From Moorella glycerini (GTDB lineage: Bacteria > Bacillota > DSM-521 > Neomoorellales > Neomoorellaceae): a DNA stretch of 64,000 nucleotides. Position 1 is the stretch's first letter. Each line of letters opens with the position of its first letter. Location: NCBI RefSeq assembly GCF_009735625.1, contig NZ_CP046244.1, positions 1,426,001 to 1,490,000 on the forward strand, given 5' to 3'. Position numbers and translations under genes: made by a program. This document shows, one piece after another, positions 21,616-31,887 of the stretch. The notes beneath the pieces are model-generated. The model was given only the letters and a program-made list of their open reading frames with translations, was not told the origin of the DNA and did no database searches.

Positions 21616-22980
21616 ATGCTGGACCGGGTCCGGCAGACAGTCCGGAGATACGGCCTCCTGGTACCAGGGGATAAAGTAGTGGTAGGGGTTTCCGGGGGGC
21701 CGGATTCCCTGGCCCTGCTGCACAGCCTGCGGGCTTTACAGGAGGAATTTGGTCATACCCTGCATGTCGCCCATTTAAACCACGGGTTACGCCCGGAGGC
21801 GGCTGCCGATGCCGAATATGTTCGTAACCTGGCCAGGAGATGGGGCCTGCCGGTGACAATGGCCAGGCGGGATGTGGCTGCTTACCAGCAGGAGCACCGC
21901 CTGTCCCTGGAGGAAGCAGCCCGGGAAGTACGTTACCGCTTTCTCTTGGAAGTGGCCACTGCGGTGGGGGCCAGTAAAATTGCCGTTGGCCACCAGGCCG
22001 ATGACCAGGCCGAAACGGTTTTATTAAATCTCCTGCGGGGGAGTGGCCTGACAGGGCTTAAAGCCATGGTGCCCCAGCGCGGCCAGGTTATCAGGCCGTT
22101 GCTTTTTATTTCCCGGGCGGAAATAGAGGCCTACTGTCGCCAGCAGGGCCTTGAACCCCGCCAGGACTTTACGAATTGGGACATCACTTTGAGGCGTAAT
22201 AAAATCCGGCACCAGTTATTACCCTTCCTGGCCCGGGAATTTAACCCGGCCATTGTCAGGACCTTAAGCCGGACCGCCGTTATCCTCCAGGAAGAAGAAG
22301 AGATCCTGGCCAATCTTGCCGGGGAAGCCTTTGCCAGGGTAAAAATACACCAGGAACCCGGCTGCCTGGTCCTGGACCGGGAGGAATGGCTATCCCTGGC
22401 TCCGGGAATCCAGCGCCGGGTTCTGCGCCTGGCGGCTGTTTCCCTGGGCAGAAAGGTAAGCTTCAACCAGGTAGAAGGGGCCCGGGAGATGGCTTCCCGG
22501 GGTGGCACCATTACCTGGCCGGGGCATTTAAGGGTAGAGGCCAGGGGGACGGAATTAATCCTGCTGGTCCCGGCCGCGGGGCCCCGGGCCATAACTTTTT
22601 CCTACCCGCTGCAGGTACCGGGGTTAACGCCTTTACCGGAAGTAGGACGGGCCATCCGTGCCGGGCTTGGAGAGCCGCCCTCGACTTTTAAGGGCAGGGA
22701 GGATGAGGCCTGGCTGGACTGGGATAAATTAGAAAAGCCCCTGGTGGTACGTAACTGGCAGCCGGGGGATTATTTCCGGCCCCTGGGTCTTGCCGGTAAC
22801 AAGAAACTCCAGGATTTTTTCAGCGACATTCATTTACCCGCGGCCAGGCGTCACCTGGTACCCCTGGTTATAAGCGGCCGGCGTATTGCCTGGGTGGCCG
22901 GTTTGCGCCCGGCCGATGATTTTAAAATTACGCCGGCAACGCGCCTGGCCCTGCACCTGCAGCTGGAACCCTGGCCATAA
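21616..22980 (+). CDS. tilS: tRNA(Ile)-lysidine synthase
   Basis: A 454-residue enzyme that converts C34 of tRNA-Ile(CAT) to lysidine, switching it to read AUA. The PP-loop SGGPDS is at residues 26-31, followed by HLNHGLRPEA, GHQADDQAETVLLNLLRGSGLTGL and the NWD...RNKIRHQLLP motif. The C-terminal TilS domain carries PGDYFRPLGLAGNKKLQDFFSD. The length is standard. In Bacillus hprT lies between tilS and ftsH; it is absent here, and ftsH follows after 92 bases with its own promoter. Confidence 0.96.
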   Translation: MLDRVRQTVRRYGLLVPGDKVVVGVSGGPDSLALLHSLRALQEEFGHTLHVAHLNHGLRPEAAADAEYVRNLARRWGLPVTMARRDVAAYQQEHRLSLEEAAREVRYRFLLEVATAVGASKIAVGHQADDQAETVLLNLLRGSGLTGLKAMVPQRGQVIRPLLFISRAEIEAYCRQQGLEPRQDFTNWDITLRRNKIRHQLLPFLAREFNPAIVRTLSRTAVILQEEEEILANLAGEAFARVKIHQEPGCLVLDREEWLSLAPGIQRRVLRLAAVSLGRKVSFNQVEGAREMASRGGTITWPGHLRVEARGTELILLVPAAGPRAITFSYPLQVPGLTPLPEVGRAIRAGLGEPPSTFKGREDEAWLDWDKLEKPLVVRNWQPGDYFRPLGLAGNKKLQDFFSDIHLPAARRHLVPLVISGRRIAWVAGLRPADDFKITPATRLALHLQLEPWP

Positions 22981-22999
22981 AATAAAATATAAAGTTAAA

Positions 23000-23028
23000 T
23001 TGCAATCATATTTGCCGTATGCTACAAT
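23000..23028 (+). promoter_or_regulatory. Sigma-A promoter of ftsH
   Basis: TTGCAA (23000-23005), 17-base spacer, TACAAT (23023-23028), in the AT-rich gap before ftsH. Confidence 0.65.
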
Positions 23029-23072
23029 ATATAGCTATAAGATGCAGGGCGGGGTAAGAGGAGGGTGACCCG

Positions 23073-25037
23073 TTGAATCGAATTTTTAAGAACCTGGCCG
23101 TATATCTGCTCATAGTATTACTGGCAGTCTCCATCATCAGGTTGTCGACGCCGGTGGAGAAGACTGTAGAAGAGTGGGATTTGACTCGCTTTTACCAGGC
23201 AGTAGATCAGGGTCAGGTTCTGGAAGTTACTTTAACACCCCATGATAATATTATTAAAGTCGATGGTATCCTGAAAAATAATGCCCGGTTTACAGTCAAT
23301 GCACCTGCGGCGGCCAACTTGATCGATCGTCTTACCGAGAAAGGTGTCATTGTCAAAGCCCAGCTGCCGCCGCAACCGCCCTGGTGGACAAATTTACTTG
23401 GGAGCCTGCTACCGATCCTCCTGCTGGTGGGCCTGGTATTCTTTATGATGCAGCAGACCCAGGGGGGCGGCTCGCGGGTGATGCAGTTTGGCAAGAGCCG
23501 GGCGCGGTTGCATACCGATGAAAAACGCAAGGTCACTTTTAACGACGTCGCCGGCGCTGATGAGGCCAAAGAGGAATTAGAAGAAGTCGTGGAGTTCCTC
23601 AAAAACCCGCGCAAGTTTAATGAACTGGGGGCGCGCATCCCCAAGGGTGTCCTCCTTTACGGGCCTCCCGGGACGGGGAAAACTTTGCTGGCCCGGGCCG
23701 TGGCCGGGGAAGCAGGGGTACCTTTCTTCAGCATCAGCGGTTCTGATTTTGTGGAAATGTTTGTTGGCGTGGGTGCTTCCCGGGTGCGGGACCTTTTTGA
23801 GCAGGCTAAAAAGAATTCGCCATGTATCGTCTTTATTGATGAGATTGATGCCGTTGGTCGCCAGCGGGGTGCCGGCCTGGGCGGTGGGCACGATGAGCGG
23901 GAACAAACTTTGAACCAGTTACTGGTAGAAATGGACGGCTTTAATGCCAACGAAGGGATTATTATCATCGCGGCCACCAACCGGCCCGATATCCTGGACC
24001 CGGCCCTGCTGCGACCGGGGCGTTTTGACCGCCAGATAGTCGTCGATGTACCGGATGTAGTGGGCCGGAAAGAGATTTTAAAGGTCCATGTCCGCGGTAA
24101 GCCCCTGGATGAAACCGTAGACCTGGATGTCCTGGCGCGGCGGACGCCGGGCTTTACCGGGGCCGACCTGGCCAACCTGGTCAACGAAGCAGCCTTACTG
24201 GCTGCCCGGCGCGGTAAGCGTAAGATCAGCATGGAAGAGATGGAAGATTCCATCGAGCGGGTCATAGCTGGCCCGGAGAAAAAGTCGCGGGTTATCAGCG
24301 ACTATGAAAAAAGGCTGGTGGCCTTCCACGAAGCGGGCCACGCCCTGCTGGGCCATTATTTGCCCCATACCGACCCCCTGCATAAAGTTTCCATTATCCC
24401 CCGCGGGCGGGCCGGCGGTTACACCCTGCTCTTACCCAAAGAAGATCGCCGTTATATGACCAAGTCCCAGATCCTGGACCAGGTAACCATGCTCCTGGGC
24501 GGCCGGGTGGCCGAAGCCCTGGTATTAAAGGAAGTCAGTACGGGAGCCCAGAATGACCTGGAGCGAGCAACGGAACTGGTGCGCAAAATGATCACTGAGT
24601 TCGGCATGTCTGATGAACTGGGACCCCTGACCTTCGGCCGTAAGCAAGAAACCGTCTTCCTGGGCCGGGATATAGCCCGGGACCGAAATTATAGCGAAGC
24701 AGTAGCCTTTTCCATTGACAAGGAAGCCCGTCGTATAATTGATGAATGCTATAACCGGGCCAAAGAACTCCTCCAGAAGCATATGGCCGAACTACACCTG
24801 GTGGCCAGGGCATTAATGGAAAAGGAAACCCTGGAAGCCGAAGAATTTACAGCTATTATTGAAGCCTATAACCAGGAGCACAATCCGGAAGAAGACAAGC
24901 AAGGGAACCAGCAACAGGAAAACCTGCAGCCGGCAGCTACCGCTGGGACAGGAGTTGAAAGCACCAAAGGCGGCGGTCCCCCTAAGGACCTGCTGATCAA
25001 ATTAACTTACCTCGGTTGTTTGAAAGGAGTATGGTAG
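23073..25037 (+). CDS. ftsH: ATP-dependent zinc metalloprotease FtsH
   Basis: A 654-residue membrane AAA+ protease that degrades misfolded membrane proteins and regulators. The two transmembrane helices lie at ~7-24 and ~107-126. The AAA module has Walker A GPPGTGKT at 197-204, Walker B IVFIDEID around 252-259 and the [23 protein letters not shown]. The zinc site HEAGH is at 419-423. The C-terminal tail after residue ~610 is Gln/Glu-rich and ends with an unusual hydrophobic [18 protein letters not shown] start at 23073 with GAGGAGGG upstream. The stop overlaps the ndk start by one base. Confidence 0.97.
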   Translation: MNRIFKNLAVYLLIVLLAVSIIRLSTPVEKTVEEWDLTRFYQAVDQGQVLEVTLTPHDNIIKVDGILKNNARFTVNAPAAANLIDRLTEKGVIVKAQLPPQPPWWTNLLGSLLPILLLVGLVFFMMQQTQGGGSRVMQFGKSRARLHTDEKRKVTFNDVAGADEAKEELEEVVEFLKNPRKFNELGARIPKGVLLYGPPGTGKTLLARAVAGEAGVPFFSISGSDFVEMFVGVGASRVRDLFEQAKKNSPCIVFIDEIDAVGRQRGAGLGGGHDEREQTLNQLLVEMDGFNANEGIIIIAATNRPDILDPALLRPGRFDRQIVVDVPDVVGRKEILKVHVRGKPLDETVDLDVLARRTPGFTGADLANLVNEAALLAARRGKRKISMEEMEDSIERVIAGPEKKSRVISDYEKRLVAFHEAGHALLGHYLPHTDPLHKVSIIPRGRAGGYTLLLPKEDRRYMTKSQILDQVTMLLGGRVAEALVLKEVSTGAQNDLERATELVRKMITEFGMSDELGPLTFGRKQETVFLGRDIARDRNYSEAVAFSIDKEARRIIDECYNRAKELLQKHMAELHLVARALMEKETLEAEEFTAIIEAYNQEHNPEEDKQGNQQQENLQPAATAGTGVESTKGGGPPKDLLIKLTYLGCLKGVW

Positions 25038-25465
25038 TGGAACGCACCTTTGCCATGATTAAACCCGAAGGGGTAGAACGGGGACTGATCGGGGCTATCA
25101 TCGGCAGGATTGAACTTAAAGGTTACCGGATTGTGGCCCTGAAAATGCTGCGGCTAACGCCGGAGCTGGCAGCCAGGCATTATGCCGAGCACCAGGGTAA
25201 ACCCTTTTACCGGGAACTTATCAGCCACATTACCTCGGGTCCGGTGGTAGCCATGGTGCTGGAAGGCCCCGGCGTCATCGCCAGCTTAAGGCAAATGATG
25301 GGCGCCACTAACCCTAAAGATGCTGCTCCCGGTACCATCCGCGGGGATTATGCCCTTGAGGTGGGCAAGAATGTTATTCATGGTTCGGATTCCCCGGCCA
25401 GTGCGGCCCGGGAAATAGCCCTCTTTTTTACCCCCGGCGAACTGGGGGAAGAGCAGGCCGGGTAA
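25037..25465 (+). CDS. ndk: Nucleoside diphosphate kinase
   Basis: A 142-residue kinase that moves the gamma-phosphate of ATP to other (d)NDPs through a phosphohistidine. The start is GTG at 25037, one base inside the ftsH stop, because AAGGAG is 8 bases upstream and the protein then begins as the family does ([15 protein letters not shown]). The active-site region reads [16 protein letters not shown] with the catalytic His. All family blocks are present ([38 protein letters not shown]). Confidence 0.96.
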   Translation: MERTFAMIKPEGVERGLIGAIIGRIELKGYRIVALKMLRLTPELAARHYAEHQGKPFYRELISHITSGPVVAMVLEGPGVIASLRQMMGATNPKDAAPGTIRGDYALEVGKNVIHGSDSPASAAREIALFFTPGELGEEQAG

Positions 25466-25480
25466 CCGGCCTTTTTCTTT
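25456..25480 (+). terminator. Intrinsic terminator at the end of ndk
   Basis: GGCCGG-GTAA-CCGGCC then TTTTTCTTT; the stem begins inside the last ndk codons. Confidence 0.75.
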
Positions 25481-25500
25481 AGGGGAGGCCCAAAAGGTTT

Positions 25501-26010
25501 ATGAAAGCCAGTGAACGCCGGCAGAGGATCATCGAACTTTTAGAAAACAACCAGCCCCGCAAGGGCACCGAGCTGGCCGCCCTCCTTGGCGTCAGCCGCC
25601 AGGTTATTGTCCAGGATGTGGCCGTATTGAGGGCGGCAGGATTCAATATCCTGGCCACCCCCCAGGGCTATCTCCTGCCGGGTCCGGATACCCGCTGCCG
25701 GCGTACCTTTGCCTGCCAGCATGACCTGGCCGGCCTGGAGCGGGAATTACAGATTATGGTCGATTATGGAGGGAAAGTAATTGACGTTGTAGTAGAACAC
25801 CCCCTGTACGGGGAAATCCGCGGTTACCTGATGCTCGCCTCCCGTTATGACGTCCAGAAGTTTGTCGCCGATTTAAAGGCCAGCGGGGCCAGACCCCTGT
25901 ATACCCTTACTGGTAGCGGTGTGCACCTGCATACCGTGGAAGCAGCCAGGGAAGATATTTTAGATATAATTGCAGCCCACCTTGCCAGGGCAGGTTTTCT
26001 TCTCGAATAG
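25501..26010 (+). CDS. niaR: NAD biosynthesis / niacin transport repressor NiaR
   Basis: A 169-residue transcriptional repressor that senses nicotinic acid and controls nad and niacin-uptake genes. Residues 1-60 are an HTH_11 winged helix (RRQRIIELLENNQPRKGTELAALLGVSRQVIVQDVAVLRAAG). Residues ~75-165 are the 3H domain with its metal-ligand histidines (ACQHD, VEHPLYGEIRGYL, GVHLHTVEA). The length is standard. No nad or niacin transporter gene is adjacent, so it acts in trans or on its own promoter. Confidence 0.92.
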   Translation: MKASERRQRIIELLENNQPRKGTELAALLGVSRQVIVQDVAVLRAAGFNILATPQGYLLPGPDTRCRRTFACQHDLAGLERELQIMVDYGGKVIDVVVEHPLYGEIRGYLMLASRYDVQKFVADLKASGARPLYTLTGSGVHLHTVEAAREDILDIIAAHLARAGFLLE

Positions 26011-26048
26011 GATGCTAAGGGTAGAACGAAAAGGGGTGGTGAGGAAGG

Positions 26049-26399
26049 ATGAAGGCCCTGGAGTATACCCTTTATCTCGGTACCGACGACGTGCGGGTGG
26101 CCTACCACCTGGCCCGGGTTCTGAACCAGAAAGGAGGTGGAGCAATCACGGCCAGGGGGCAAGAAGCCGGCCGGCAAACTGCCGTAGTAGTCCATATCCT
26201 GGAGTGGCAGGCCTTTCCCCTCATGCGGGTCCTGGAAACGGCCCGGGTCGCTGCCAGGACTTTTAATGTTCAGGTAAGCAGGGGAGTTTTAGGACCTGCT
26301 CCCCGGGAGGCCATCCTGGAAGTAGCCAGGCAGGCCCTCTTGCTGGACAGCCTGCCGGTCATTGCCGGACCTGACCCTGGTGAGAGCGCAACAGGTTAA
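26049..26399 (+). CDS. Stand-alone formiminotransferase C-subdomain-like (FTCD) protein
   Basis: A 116-residue protein whose pattern matches the second (C-terminal) subdomain of glutamate formiminotransferase. LEYTLYLGTDDVRVAYHLAR parallels the family's 'AYNVNLGTNDLEIAKKIA'; VVHILEWQAFPLMRVLETARVAA parallels 'VSMNLTDYEKTPLYRVFEAVR'; VQVSRGVLGPAPREAILEVARQ parallels 'VVGSEIVGLVPEEALLDAA'. The N-terminal half that normally completes the folate-binding site is missing, so it cannot be assumed to be an active transferase. It lies directly before fhs, which fits a folate or one-carbon role. This match was made by eye and needs a profile search. Confidence 0.6.
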   Translation: MKALEYTLYLGTDDVRVAYHLARVLNQKGGGAITARGQEAGRQTAVVVHILEWQAFPLMRVLETARVAARTFNVQVSRGVLGPAPREAILEVARQALLLDSLPVIAGPDPGESATG

Positions 26400-26443
26400 T
26401 ATATTTGCTTTCTCTCCTGTTATGAAGCACAAAATTTAATTGT

Positions 26444-26471
26444 TTGTTTTTTGTAAAGAAAGGTTTATAAT
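26444..26471 (+). promoter_or_regulatory. Candidate promoter of fhs
   Basis: TTGTTT (26444-26449), 16-base spacer, TATAAT (26466-26471). The -35 is weak. It would give a leader of about 140 bases before the fhs start. Confidence 0.4.
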
Positions 26472-26619
26472 TATGAATGATGGGCCGGGCGGACAGGCTG
26501 TGGTAGCAACCAAATAAATAAGTGAGTGGGGGTAGCAGGAAAATTAGAGTTTGTGTAGAATTTCACTATTAACCACATAACTGGATGTACATTTTTTCGA
26601 ATTGGAAGGAGTGTTCAAA

Positions 26620-28299
26620 TTGGCCAACGTACCCAGCGATATTGAAATCGCCCAGGCGGCCAGAATGAAACCTGTCATGGAGCTGGCCCGGGCCCTGGGC
26701 ATTGAGGAAGATGAAGTAGAGTTATACGGTAAATACAAGGCAAAAATCTCCCTTGATGTCTACCGCCGGCTCAAGGATAAACCGGATGGCAAGCTCATCC
26801 TGGTCACGGCCATTACCCCCACCCCTGCCGGTGAAGGCAAAACTACCACCAGTGTCGGCCTGACAGACGCCCTGGCCCGCCTGGGAAAAAAGGTTATGGT
26901 TTGCCTGCGGGAGCCCTCCTTAGGTCCCAGCTTTGGCATCAAAGGTGGCGCTGCCGGCGGCGGTTATGCCCAGGTAGTACCCATGGAAGACATCAACCTG
27001 CACTTTACCGGTGACATCCATGCTGTCACCTATGCCCATAACCTCCTGGCGGCCATGGTAGATAACCACCTCCAGCAGGGCAACGCTTTAAACATCGATC
27101 CCCGGACCGTTACCTGGCGGAGGGTTATTGATCTTAATGACCGCGCCCTGCGCAATATTGTTATCGGCCTGGGCGGTAAAGCCAATGGTGTCCCCCGGGA
27201 GACCGGTTTTGATATCTCGGTAGCCTCGGAAGTCATGGCCTGCCTGTGCCTGGCCAGCGACCTCATGGACTTGAAGGAGCGTTTCCGCCGGATTGTCGTC
27301 GGCTACACCTATGACGGCAAGCCCGTAACTGCCGGCGACCTGGAAGCCCAGGGTTCCATGGCCCTGCTGATGAAGGACGCCATTAAGCCCAACCTGGTCC
27401 AGACCCTGGAGAACACCCCCGCCTTCGTCCACGGCGGTCCCTTTGCCAATATCGCCCACGGCTGCAACAGCATAACCGCTACCAAGACGGCCCTGAAACT
27501 TGCCGACTACGTCGTTACCGAGGCCGGTTTCGGTGCCGATCTGGGGGCAGAGAAGTTTTATGACGTTAAGTGCCGTTATGCCGGTCTCAAGCCCGACGTT
27601 ACTGTCATTGTCGCCACCGTCCGCGCCCTCAAAATGCACGGCGGCGTACCGAAATCGGATCTGGCCACGGAAAACCTGGCAGCCCTGCGCCAGGGCTTTG
27701 AGAACCTGGAGAAACATATTGAAAACGTTGGCAAATTCGGGGTGCCGGCCGTGGTGGCCATTAACGCCTTCCCCACCGACACGGAAGCTGAATTAAATCT
27801 CCTCTATGACCTGTGCAACAAAGCCGGTGCCGAAGTGGCCCTGTCCGAAGTCTGGGCTAAAGGTGGCGCCGGCGGCATTGAACTGGCCCAAAAAGTTCTC
27901 AAAACCATTGAAACCAAACCGGCTAACTTCCATCCCCTCTATGAACTGGACCTCAGCATCAAAGAAAAGATTTATAAAATCGCTACCGAGATTTACGGCG
28001 CCGATGGGGTTAATTACACGGCCGAGGCCGACAAGGCCATCGAGCGCTTTGAAGCCATGGGTTACGGCAACCTGCCGGTGGTCATGGCCAAGACCCAGTA
28101 CTCCTTCTCTGACGACATGACCAGGCTGGGGCGGCCGCGGAACTTTACCATTACCGTCCGCGAGGTAAGGCTCTCAGCTGGGGCCGGCTTTATCGTACCC
28201 ATTACCGGTACCATTATGACCATGCCCGGCCTGCCTAAACGCCCGGCAGCCTGCAATATTGATATTGATGCCGACGGTGTTATCACCGGGCTGTTCTAA
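26620..28299 (+). CDS. fhs: Formate-tetrahydrofolate ligase (10-formyl-THF synthetase)
   Basis: This enzyme joins formate to THF with ATP, the first step of the methyl branch of the Wood-Ljungdahl pathway, and can run in reverse to make ATP. The start is TTG at 26620 with AAGGAG 9 bases upstream, giving 559 residues, the length of the Moorella thermoacetica enzyme. The ATP-binding loop [10 protein letters not shown] is at ~67-76; [25 protein letters not shown] and the C-terminal [13 protein letters not shown] block are typical. The sequence appears close to, but not identical with, the remembered M. thermoacetica protein. It has its own terminator. Confidence 0.98.
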   Translation: MANVPSDIEIAQAARMKPVMELARALGIEEDEVELYGKYKAKISLDVYRRLKDKPDGKLILVTAITPTPAGEGKTTTSVGLTDALARLGKKVMVCLREPSLGPSFGIKGGAAGGGYAQVVPMEDINLHFTGDIHAVTYAHNLLAAMVDNHLQQGNALNIDPRTVTWRRVIDLNDRALRNIVIGLGGKANGVPRETGFDISVASEVMACLCLASDLMDLKERFRRIVVGYTYDGKPVTAGDLEAQGSMALLMKDAIKPNLVQTLENTPAFVHGGPFANIAHGCNSITATKTALKLADYVVTEAGFGADLGAEKFYDVKCRYAGLKPDVTVIVATVRALKMHGGVPKSDLATENLAALRQGFENLEKHIENVGKFGVPAVVAINAFPTDTEAELNLLYDLCNKAGAEVALSEVWAKGGAGGIELAQKVLKTIETKPANFHPLYELDLSIKEKIYKIATEIYGADGVNYTAEADKAIERFEAMGYGNLPVVMAKTQYSFSDDMTRLGRPRNFTITVREVRLSAGAGFIVPITGTIMTMPGLPKRPAACNIDIDADGVITGLF

Positions 28300-28332
28300 A
28301 GCTATAGCGCCCTTGCTAATCTTATGCCTGGA

Positions 28333-28360
28333 CCCCACCCCTCTGGCGGGTGGGGTTTTT
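28333..28360 (+). terminator. Intrinsic terminator after fhs
   Basis: CCCCACCC-CTCTGGC-GGGTGGGG followed by TTTTT. Confidence 0.9.
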
Positions 28361-28408
28361 GCTGCCAGGCATGGCGAATGGTATAATATACTGCGGAGGA
28401 TGATTTCT

Positions 28409-29602
28409 ATGTCCTGGCAGGAGACCATAGAAGTAATTAACGTTCCCGAGGCAGCAACGGCCAGAAAATTGATGGAGGAGATTGGTGTCGATGCCCGGGG
28501 TATTGAGCTGATGGTACCCAAGGCCCTGCATTACTGCCTCAAGCTGAAAGATGTACCGGCCAGGGCGGCCAATATCTTAAAACAAGAAATGCTGGCCCGG
28601 GGCGGCGAGGCGGCCATGGCGGCAGGCGTAGCCGGCTGGTCCATCGAGAAGACCGATGTCCTGCTCTTTGCCACCAGGCGCCAGCTGGAACTTCTGGTAG
28701 AAAAGCTGCCCCAGCAGTATTTTGGCTTAAACAAGCTGGCTGCCGCGCTTAAAGCTACCCTGGACAGCTGGGAAAAGACAGGTGTCCAGGTGATCCAATG
28801 CCCGCGGGGTCCCCTCGTCCTGGGCCGGCGGACCCTGGTCATGGGGATTGTCAATGTAACGCCGGATTCCTTTTCCGATGGCGGCCATTTTTATGACCCC
28901 GGGGCGGCGGTGGAGCATGCCCACCGGCTGGTGGATGAAGGGGCCGATATCATCGACGTAGGCGGGGAATCAACCCGTCCCGGTCACGAGCCGGTGCCGG
29001 CCGAAGAAGAATGGCGCCGCCTGGAACCGGTTTTAAAGCGCCTGGCGGCCGAAATCAAAGTCCCTATTTCCGTGGATACCTATAAAGCTATTACGGCCCG
29101 GCGGGCCCTGGACCTGGGGGTTGATATCATTAACGATATCTGGGGCTGCCGGGCCGACGCCGCCATGGCTGCCGTGTGTGCACATTACCGGGCACCGATC
29201 ATTATCATGCACAACCAGCAGGGGACAACCTACCGGGATTTAATGTTCGACATCCTCGCTTCCCTGCGGGAAAGTATCCGCCTGGCAGAAGAGAACGGGA
29301 TACCCCCGGGGCAGATTATTATCGACCCTGGTATTGGTTTTGGCAAGGACCTGCAGCAGAACCTGGAAGTAATGGCCCGCTTACAAGAGCTAAAAGTACT
29401 GGGCAAACCCATCCTCCTGGGCACTTCGCGCAAGTCAATGATTGGTAAGACCCTCGATCTACCCGTTGACCAGCGCCTGGAGGGAACGGCCGCTACAGTG
29501 GCCTTAGGAGTAGCCCAGGGAGTCGATATAATTCGCGTTCATGACGTCCGGGCCATGGTACGGGTGGCCCGGATGGCCGATGCCATTGTGCGCCGGTTTT
29601 AA
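28409..29602 (+). CDS. folP: Dihydropteroate synthase with N-terminal extension
   Basis: A 397-residue enzyme that condenses p-aminobenzoate with dihydropterin pyrophosphate in folate synthesis. The catalytic TIM barrel begins near residue 137: LVMGIVNVTPDSFSDGG, then DEGADIIDVGGESTRPG, SVDTYK, INDIWG, IIIDPGIGFGKDLQQNL and LLGTSRKSMIG. The first ~120 residues are an extra domain (IGVDARGIELMVPKALHYCLKLKDVPARAANILKQ, split here) seen in many clostridial FolP proteins. The ATG at 28409 has GGAGG 10 bases upstream; an in-frame ATG at 28400 is too close. It follows fhs, fitting a folate cluster, and may be paired with folK at 61143. Confidence 0.95.
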   Translation: MSWQETIEVINVPEAATARKLMEEIGVDARGIELMVPKALHYCLKLKDVPARAANILKQEMLARGGEAAMAAGVAGWSIEKTDVLLFATRRQLELLVEKLPQQYFGLNKLAAALKATLDSWEKTGVQVIQCPRGPLVLGRRTLVMGIVNVTPDSFSDGGHFYDPGAAVEHAHRLVDEGADIIDVGGESTRPGHEPVPAEEEWRRLEPVLKRLAAEIKVPISVDTYKAITARRALDLGVDIINDIWGCRADAAMAAVCAHYRAPIIIMHNQQGTTYRDLMFDILASLRESIRLAEENGIPPGQIIIDPGIGFGKDLQQNLEVMARLQELKVLGKPILLGTSRKSMIGKTLDLPVDQRLEGTAATVALGVAQGVDIIRVHDVRAMVRVARMADAIVRRF

Positions 29603-29687
29603 CTTAATCTTAAAGTTACTTCTATTGCCGTTTAAATATTCTTAAGGTAAAATGAAGGGGCAAGAGCTAAAGAAAGGGAGAGGAGTT

Positions 29688-30212
29688 TTGACTTTAAGGC
29701 GCTGGTTGAAGGCGGGCGACTGTTACCTCTTTTATTATGTTAACCAACGCCTGCAGTGCCCCCTGCTGGACCAGACCATGCCCTGGTTTACCATGCTGGG
29801 AAGCGCTACCTTTGGACTGGCCCTTTCCCTGGCGACTGCTCTGCTGGGCCGGGAGCAAACGCGCCTGGCCGGCTGGCAGGCCATGCTGGCCCTGGTGGGC
29901 AGTCACCTGGTAGTCAGGTTTTGTAAAGGCCTGGTGGGCCGGAGTCGTCCCTACCTGGTCCTTCCCGGGGCCCGTTACCTGGCCCGGCCCTGGCAGGACT
30001 TTTCCTTCCCCTCGGGACATACGGCTGCCAGTTTTTCCCTGGCGGTAGTCTTCGCCCTGAATTTCCCGGTCCTTACCTGGCCGCTGGTTACGGCGGCCGG
30101 TTTAACCGGGCTCAGCCGCATGTATGTGGGCATGCACTACCCCTCCGATGTCCTGGGCGGGGCTACAGTTGGTGCCCTTTTTGCTTATGGAGTTCATTCC
30201 TGGCCCTGGTAG
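29688..30212 (+). CDS. PAP2-family membrane phosphatase
   Basis: A 174-residue membrane protein of the phosphatidic-acid phosphatase type 2 superfamily, likely acting on undecaprenyl-PP or a phospholipid. The three-part signature is complete: KGLVGRSRP (KxxxxxxRP), FPSGHTAAS (PSGH) and SRMYVGMHYPSD (SRxxxxxHxxxD). About five hydrophobic helices are present. The start is taken as TTG at 29688 because AAAGGGAGAGGAG precedes it; an ATG at 29652 has no good ribosome site. Substrate cannot be told from sequence. Confidence 0.9.
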   Translation: MTLRRWLKAGDCYLFYYVNQRLQCPLLDQTMPWFTMLGSATFGLALSLATALLGREQTRLAGWQAMLALVGSHLVVRFCKGLVGRSRPYLVLPGARYLARPWQDFSFPSGHTAASFSLAVVFALNFPVLTWPLVTAAGLTGLSRMYVGMHYPSDVLGGATVGALFAYGVHSWPW

Positions 30213-30349
30213 CTAACACAATTCCGGTAATACCCGCCGGGGGAGGCTGCCTTGCCTCTTAACTTGCAGGATGCAGGCCCGGGAGCTACCTTAATGATAT
30301 CCGCTACGTGTTAAGGCCGGCCTGGACCGGGGAGGTAATCGTTTTTATT

Positions 30350-31108
30350 ATGAGGCAACCCAAAATAAGAATTACTAATTTAAATTTCTATTATGGTTCT
30401 AAATGGGCTTTAAAGGATATTAATCTAGAAATAAAACCCAATTCCGTCACGGCCCTCATTGGCCCCTCGGGGTGCGGCAAATCTACTTTTTTGCGGACTT
30501 TAAACCGCTTAAATGACCTCATTGAAGGAGCGCGACTTTCCGGGGAAATCCTTCTGGACGGGCAGAATATTTATGCTCCAGATGTCGATGTGGTCAACTT
30601 ACGCAAACGGGTAGGTATGGTTTTCCAGCGTCCCAATCCCTTCCCCATGTCCATTTATGATAATGTGGCCTACGGTCCCCGGATTCACGGCATCCATAAC
30701 AGGAAAAAACTGGACCAAATTGTGGAGCAGAGTCTTAAAGCAGCGGCCCTGTGGGATGAAGTGACCGACCGCCTGCGCCAGCCGGCCTTAGGGTTATCAG
30801 GGGGCCAGCAGCAGCGCCTGTGCATTGCCAGGCTCCTGGCCGTCGAGCCGGAAGTTGTTCTCATGGACGAGCCTTCCTCGGCCCTGGACCCCATTTCCAC
30901 TTTAAAAATCGAAGAACTCATCCGGATCCTTAAGGAAAAATATACCATTATCATAGTTACTCATAATATGCAGCAGGCAGCTCGCGTTTCCGACTATACC
31001 GCCTTCTTCCTCAACGGGGAGATGGTGGAATACGATGAGACGGAAATCATCTTTACCAGGCCTCGCGACCAGCGGACGGAAGATTATATTACCGGTCGTT
31101 TCGGTTAA
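30350..31108 (+). CDS. pstB: Phosphate ABC transporter ATPase PstB
   Basis: A 252-residue ATPase of the high-affinity phosphate importer. Motifs: Walker A GPSGCGKS, the Q-loop region [23 protein letters not shown] typical of PstB, signature LSGGQQQR, Walker [14 protein letters not shown] and the switch His in VTHNMQQA. The ATG at 30350 begins the protein as the family does; a GGAGG lies 14 bases upstream, which is long. phoU follows, but pstS, pstC and pstA are not in the window. The ATPase may serve a distant permease. Confidence 0.94.
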   Translation: MRQPKIRITNLNFYYGSKWALKDINLEIKPNSVTALIGPSGCGKSTFLRTLNRLNDLIEGARLSGEILLDGQNIYAPDVDVVNLRKRVGMVFQRPNPFPMSIYDNVAYGPRIHGIHNRKKLDQIVEQSLKAAALWDEVTDRLRQPALGLSGGQQQRLCIARLLAVEPEVVLMDEPSSALDPISTLKIEELIRILKEKYTIIIVTHNMQQAARVSDYTAFFLNGEMVEYDETEIIFTRPRDQRTEDYITGRFG

Positions 31109-31212
31109 AGCCCCTCTAACCAGAAAAAGGCAGCTTTTTAACCCCTAAAAGGTGACAGAGAAGAAGTGAGGTGAATATAATGGAAGGTAATAAACTTACA
31201 GGAGGGCTAGCC

Positions 31213-31884
31213 ATGGCCATCACAACCAGGCAGGGCTTTCAACATTCCCTGGAAGATTTGCAGCAAAACATCCTGCGCATGGGGAGTATTGTTGAACAAA
31301 CCATTGCCAAATCAGTAGAGTGCCTGGCCAGGCAAGATGCCAGAATGGCCGCCGAAGTGGTTGAGGGCGATGTTGTTGTGGACGAGATGGAGTTACAAAT
31401 TGAAGACCAGTGTTTAAAGCTTATTGCCACCCAGCAGCCCATGGCCAAGGATTTACGCAAAATTGCCGCCGGGTTTAAGATTATCACCGATTTAGAGCGC
31501 ATGGCCGATTATTCAGTTGATATTGCCCGTACGGCCCAGCGCATCCTGGAAACAGGCCAGCCTTTGATCAAGCCCTTAATTGATATTCCCCGCATGGCCG
31601 AGTTAGCCCAGGTAATGGTCAAGCAGGCCCTGGATGCTTATGTCCGGGAAGATACAGAACTGGCCTATACGGTAGCCAGGGCAGACGACCAGATCGACAT
31701 GCTCCACAACCAGGTCTTCCGGGAACTGCTGGTCTTCATGATGGAAGATCCCAAAACCATTAGCCAGGCTACCTATTTGCTCTTTGTCAGCCGTTACCTG
31801 GAGCGCATAGCCGACCATGCCACCAATATAGCCGAGGAAGCCATTTACCTGGCCACCGGCGAACGGAAAGAATTAAACGACTGA
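31213..31884 (+). CDS. phoU: Phosphate signalling protein PhoU
   Basis: A 223-residue all-helical protein that links the Pst transporter to phosphate signalling. It holds two repeats of a three-helix bundle, each with the metal-binding E/DxxxD pattern: ITDLERMADYSVDIA (~94-108) and SRYLERIADHATNIAEE (~195-211). The start is the ATG at 31213, with AGGAGG 7 bases upstream; GTG 31171 and ATG 31180 are alternative in-frame starts. It follows pstB by about 100 bases. Confidence 0.94.
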   Translation: MAITTRQGFQHSLEDLQQNILRMGSIVEQTIAKSVECLARQDARMAAEVVEGDVVVDEMELQIEDQCLKLIATQQPMAKDLRKIAAGFKIITDLERMADYSVDIARTAQRILETGQPLIKPLIDIPRMAELAQVMVKQALDAYVREDTELAYTVARADDQIDMLHNQVFRELLVFMMEDPKTISQATYLLFVSRYLERIADHATNIAEEAIYLATGERKELND

Positions 31885-31887
31885 GAG

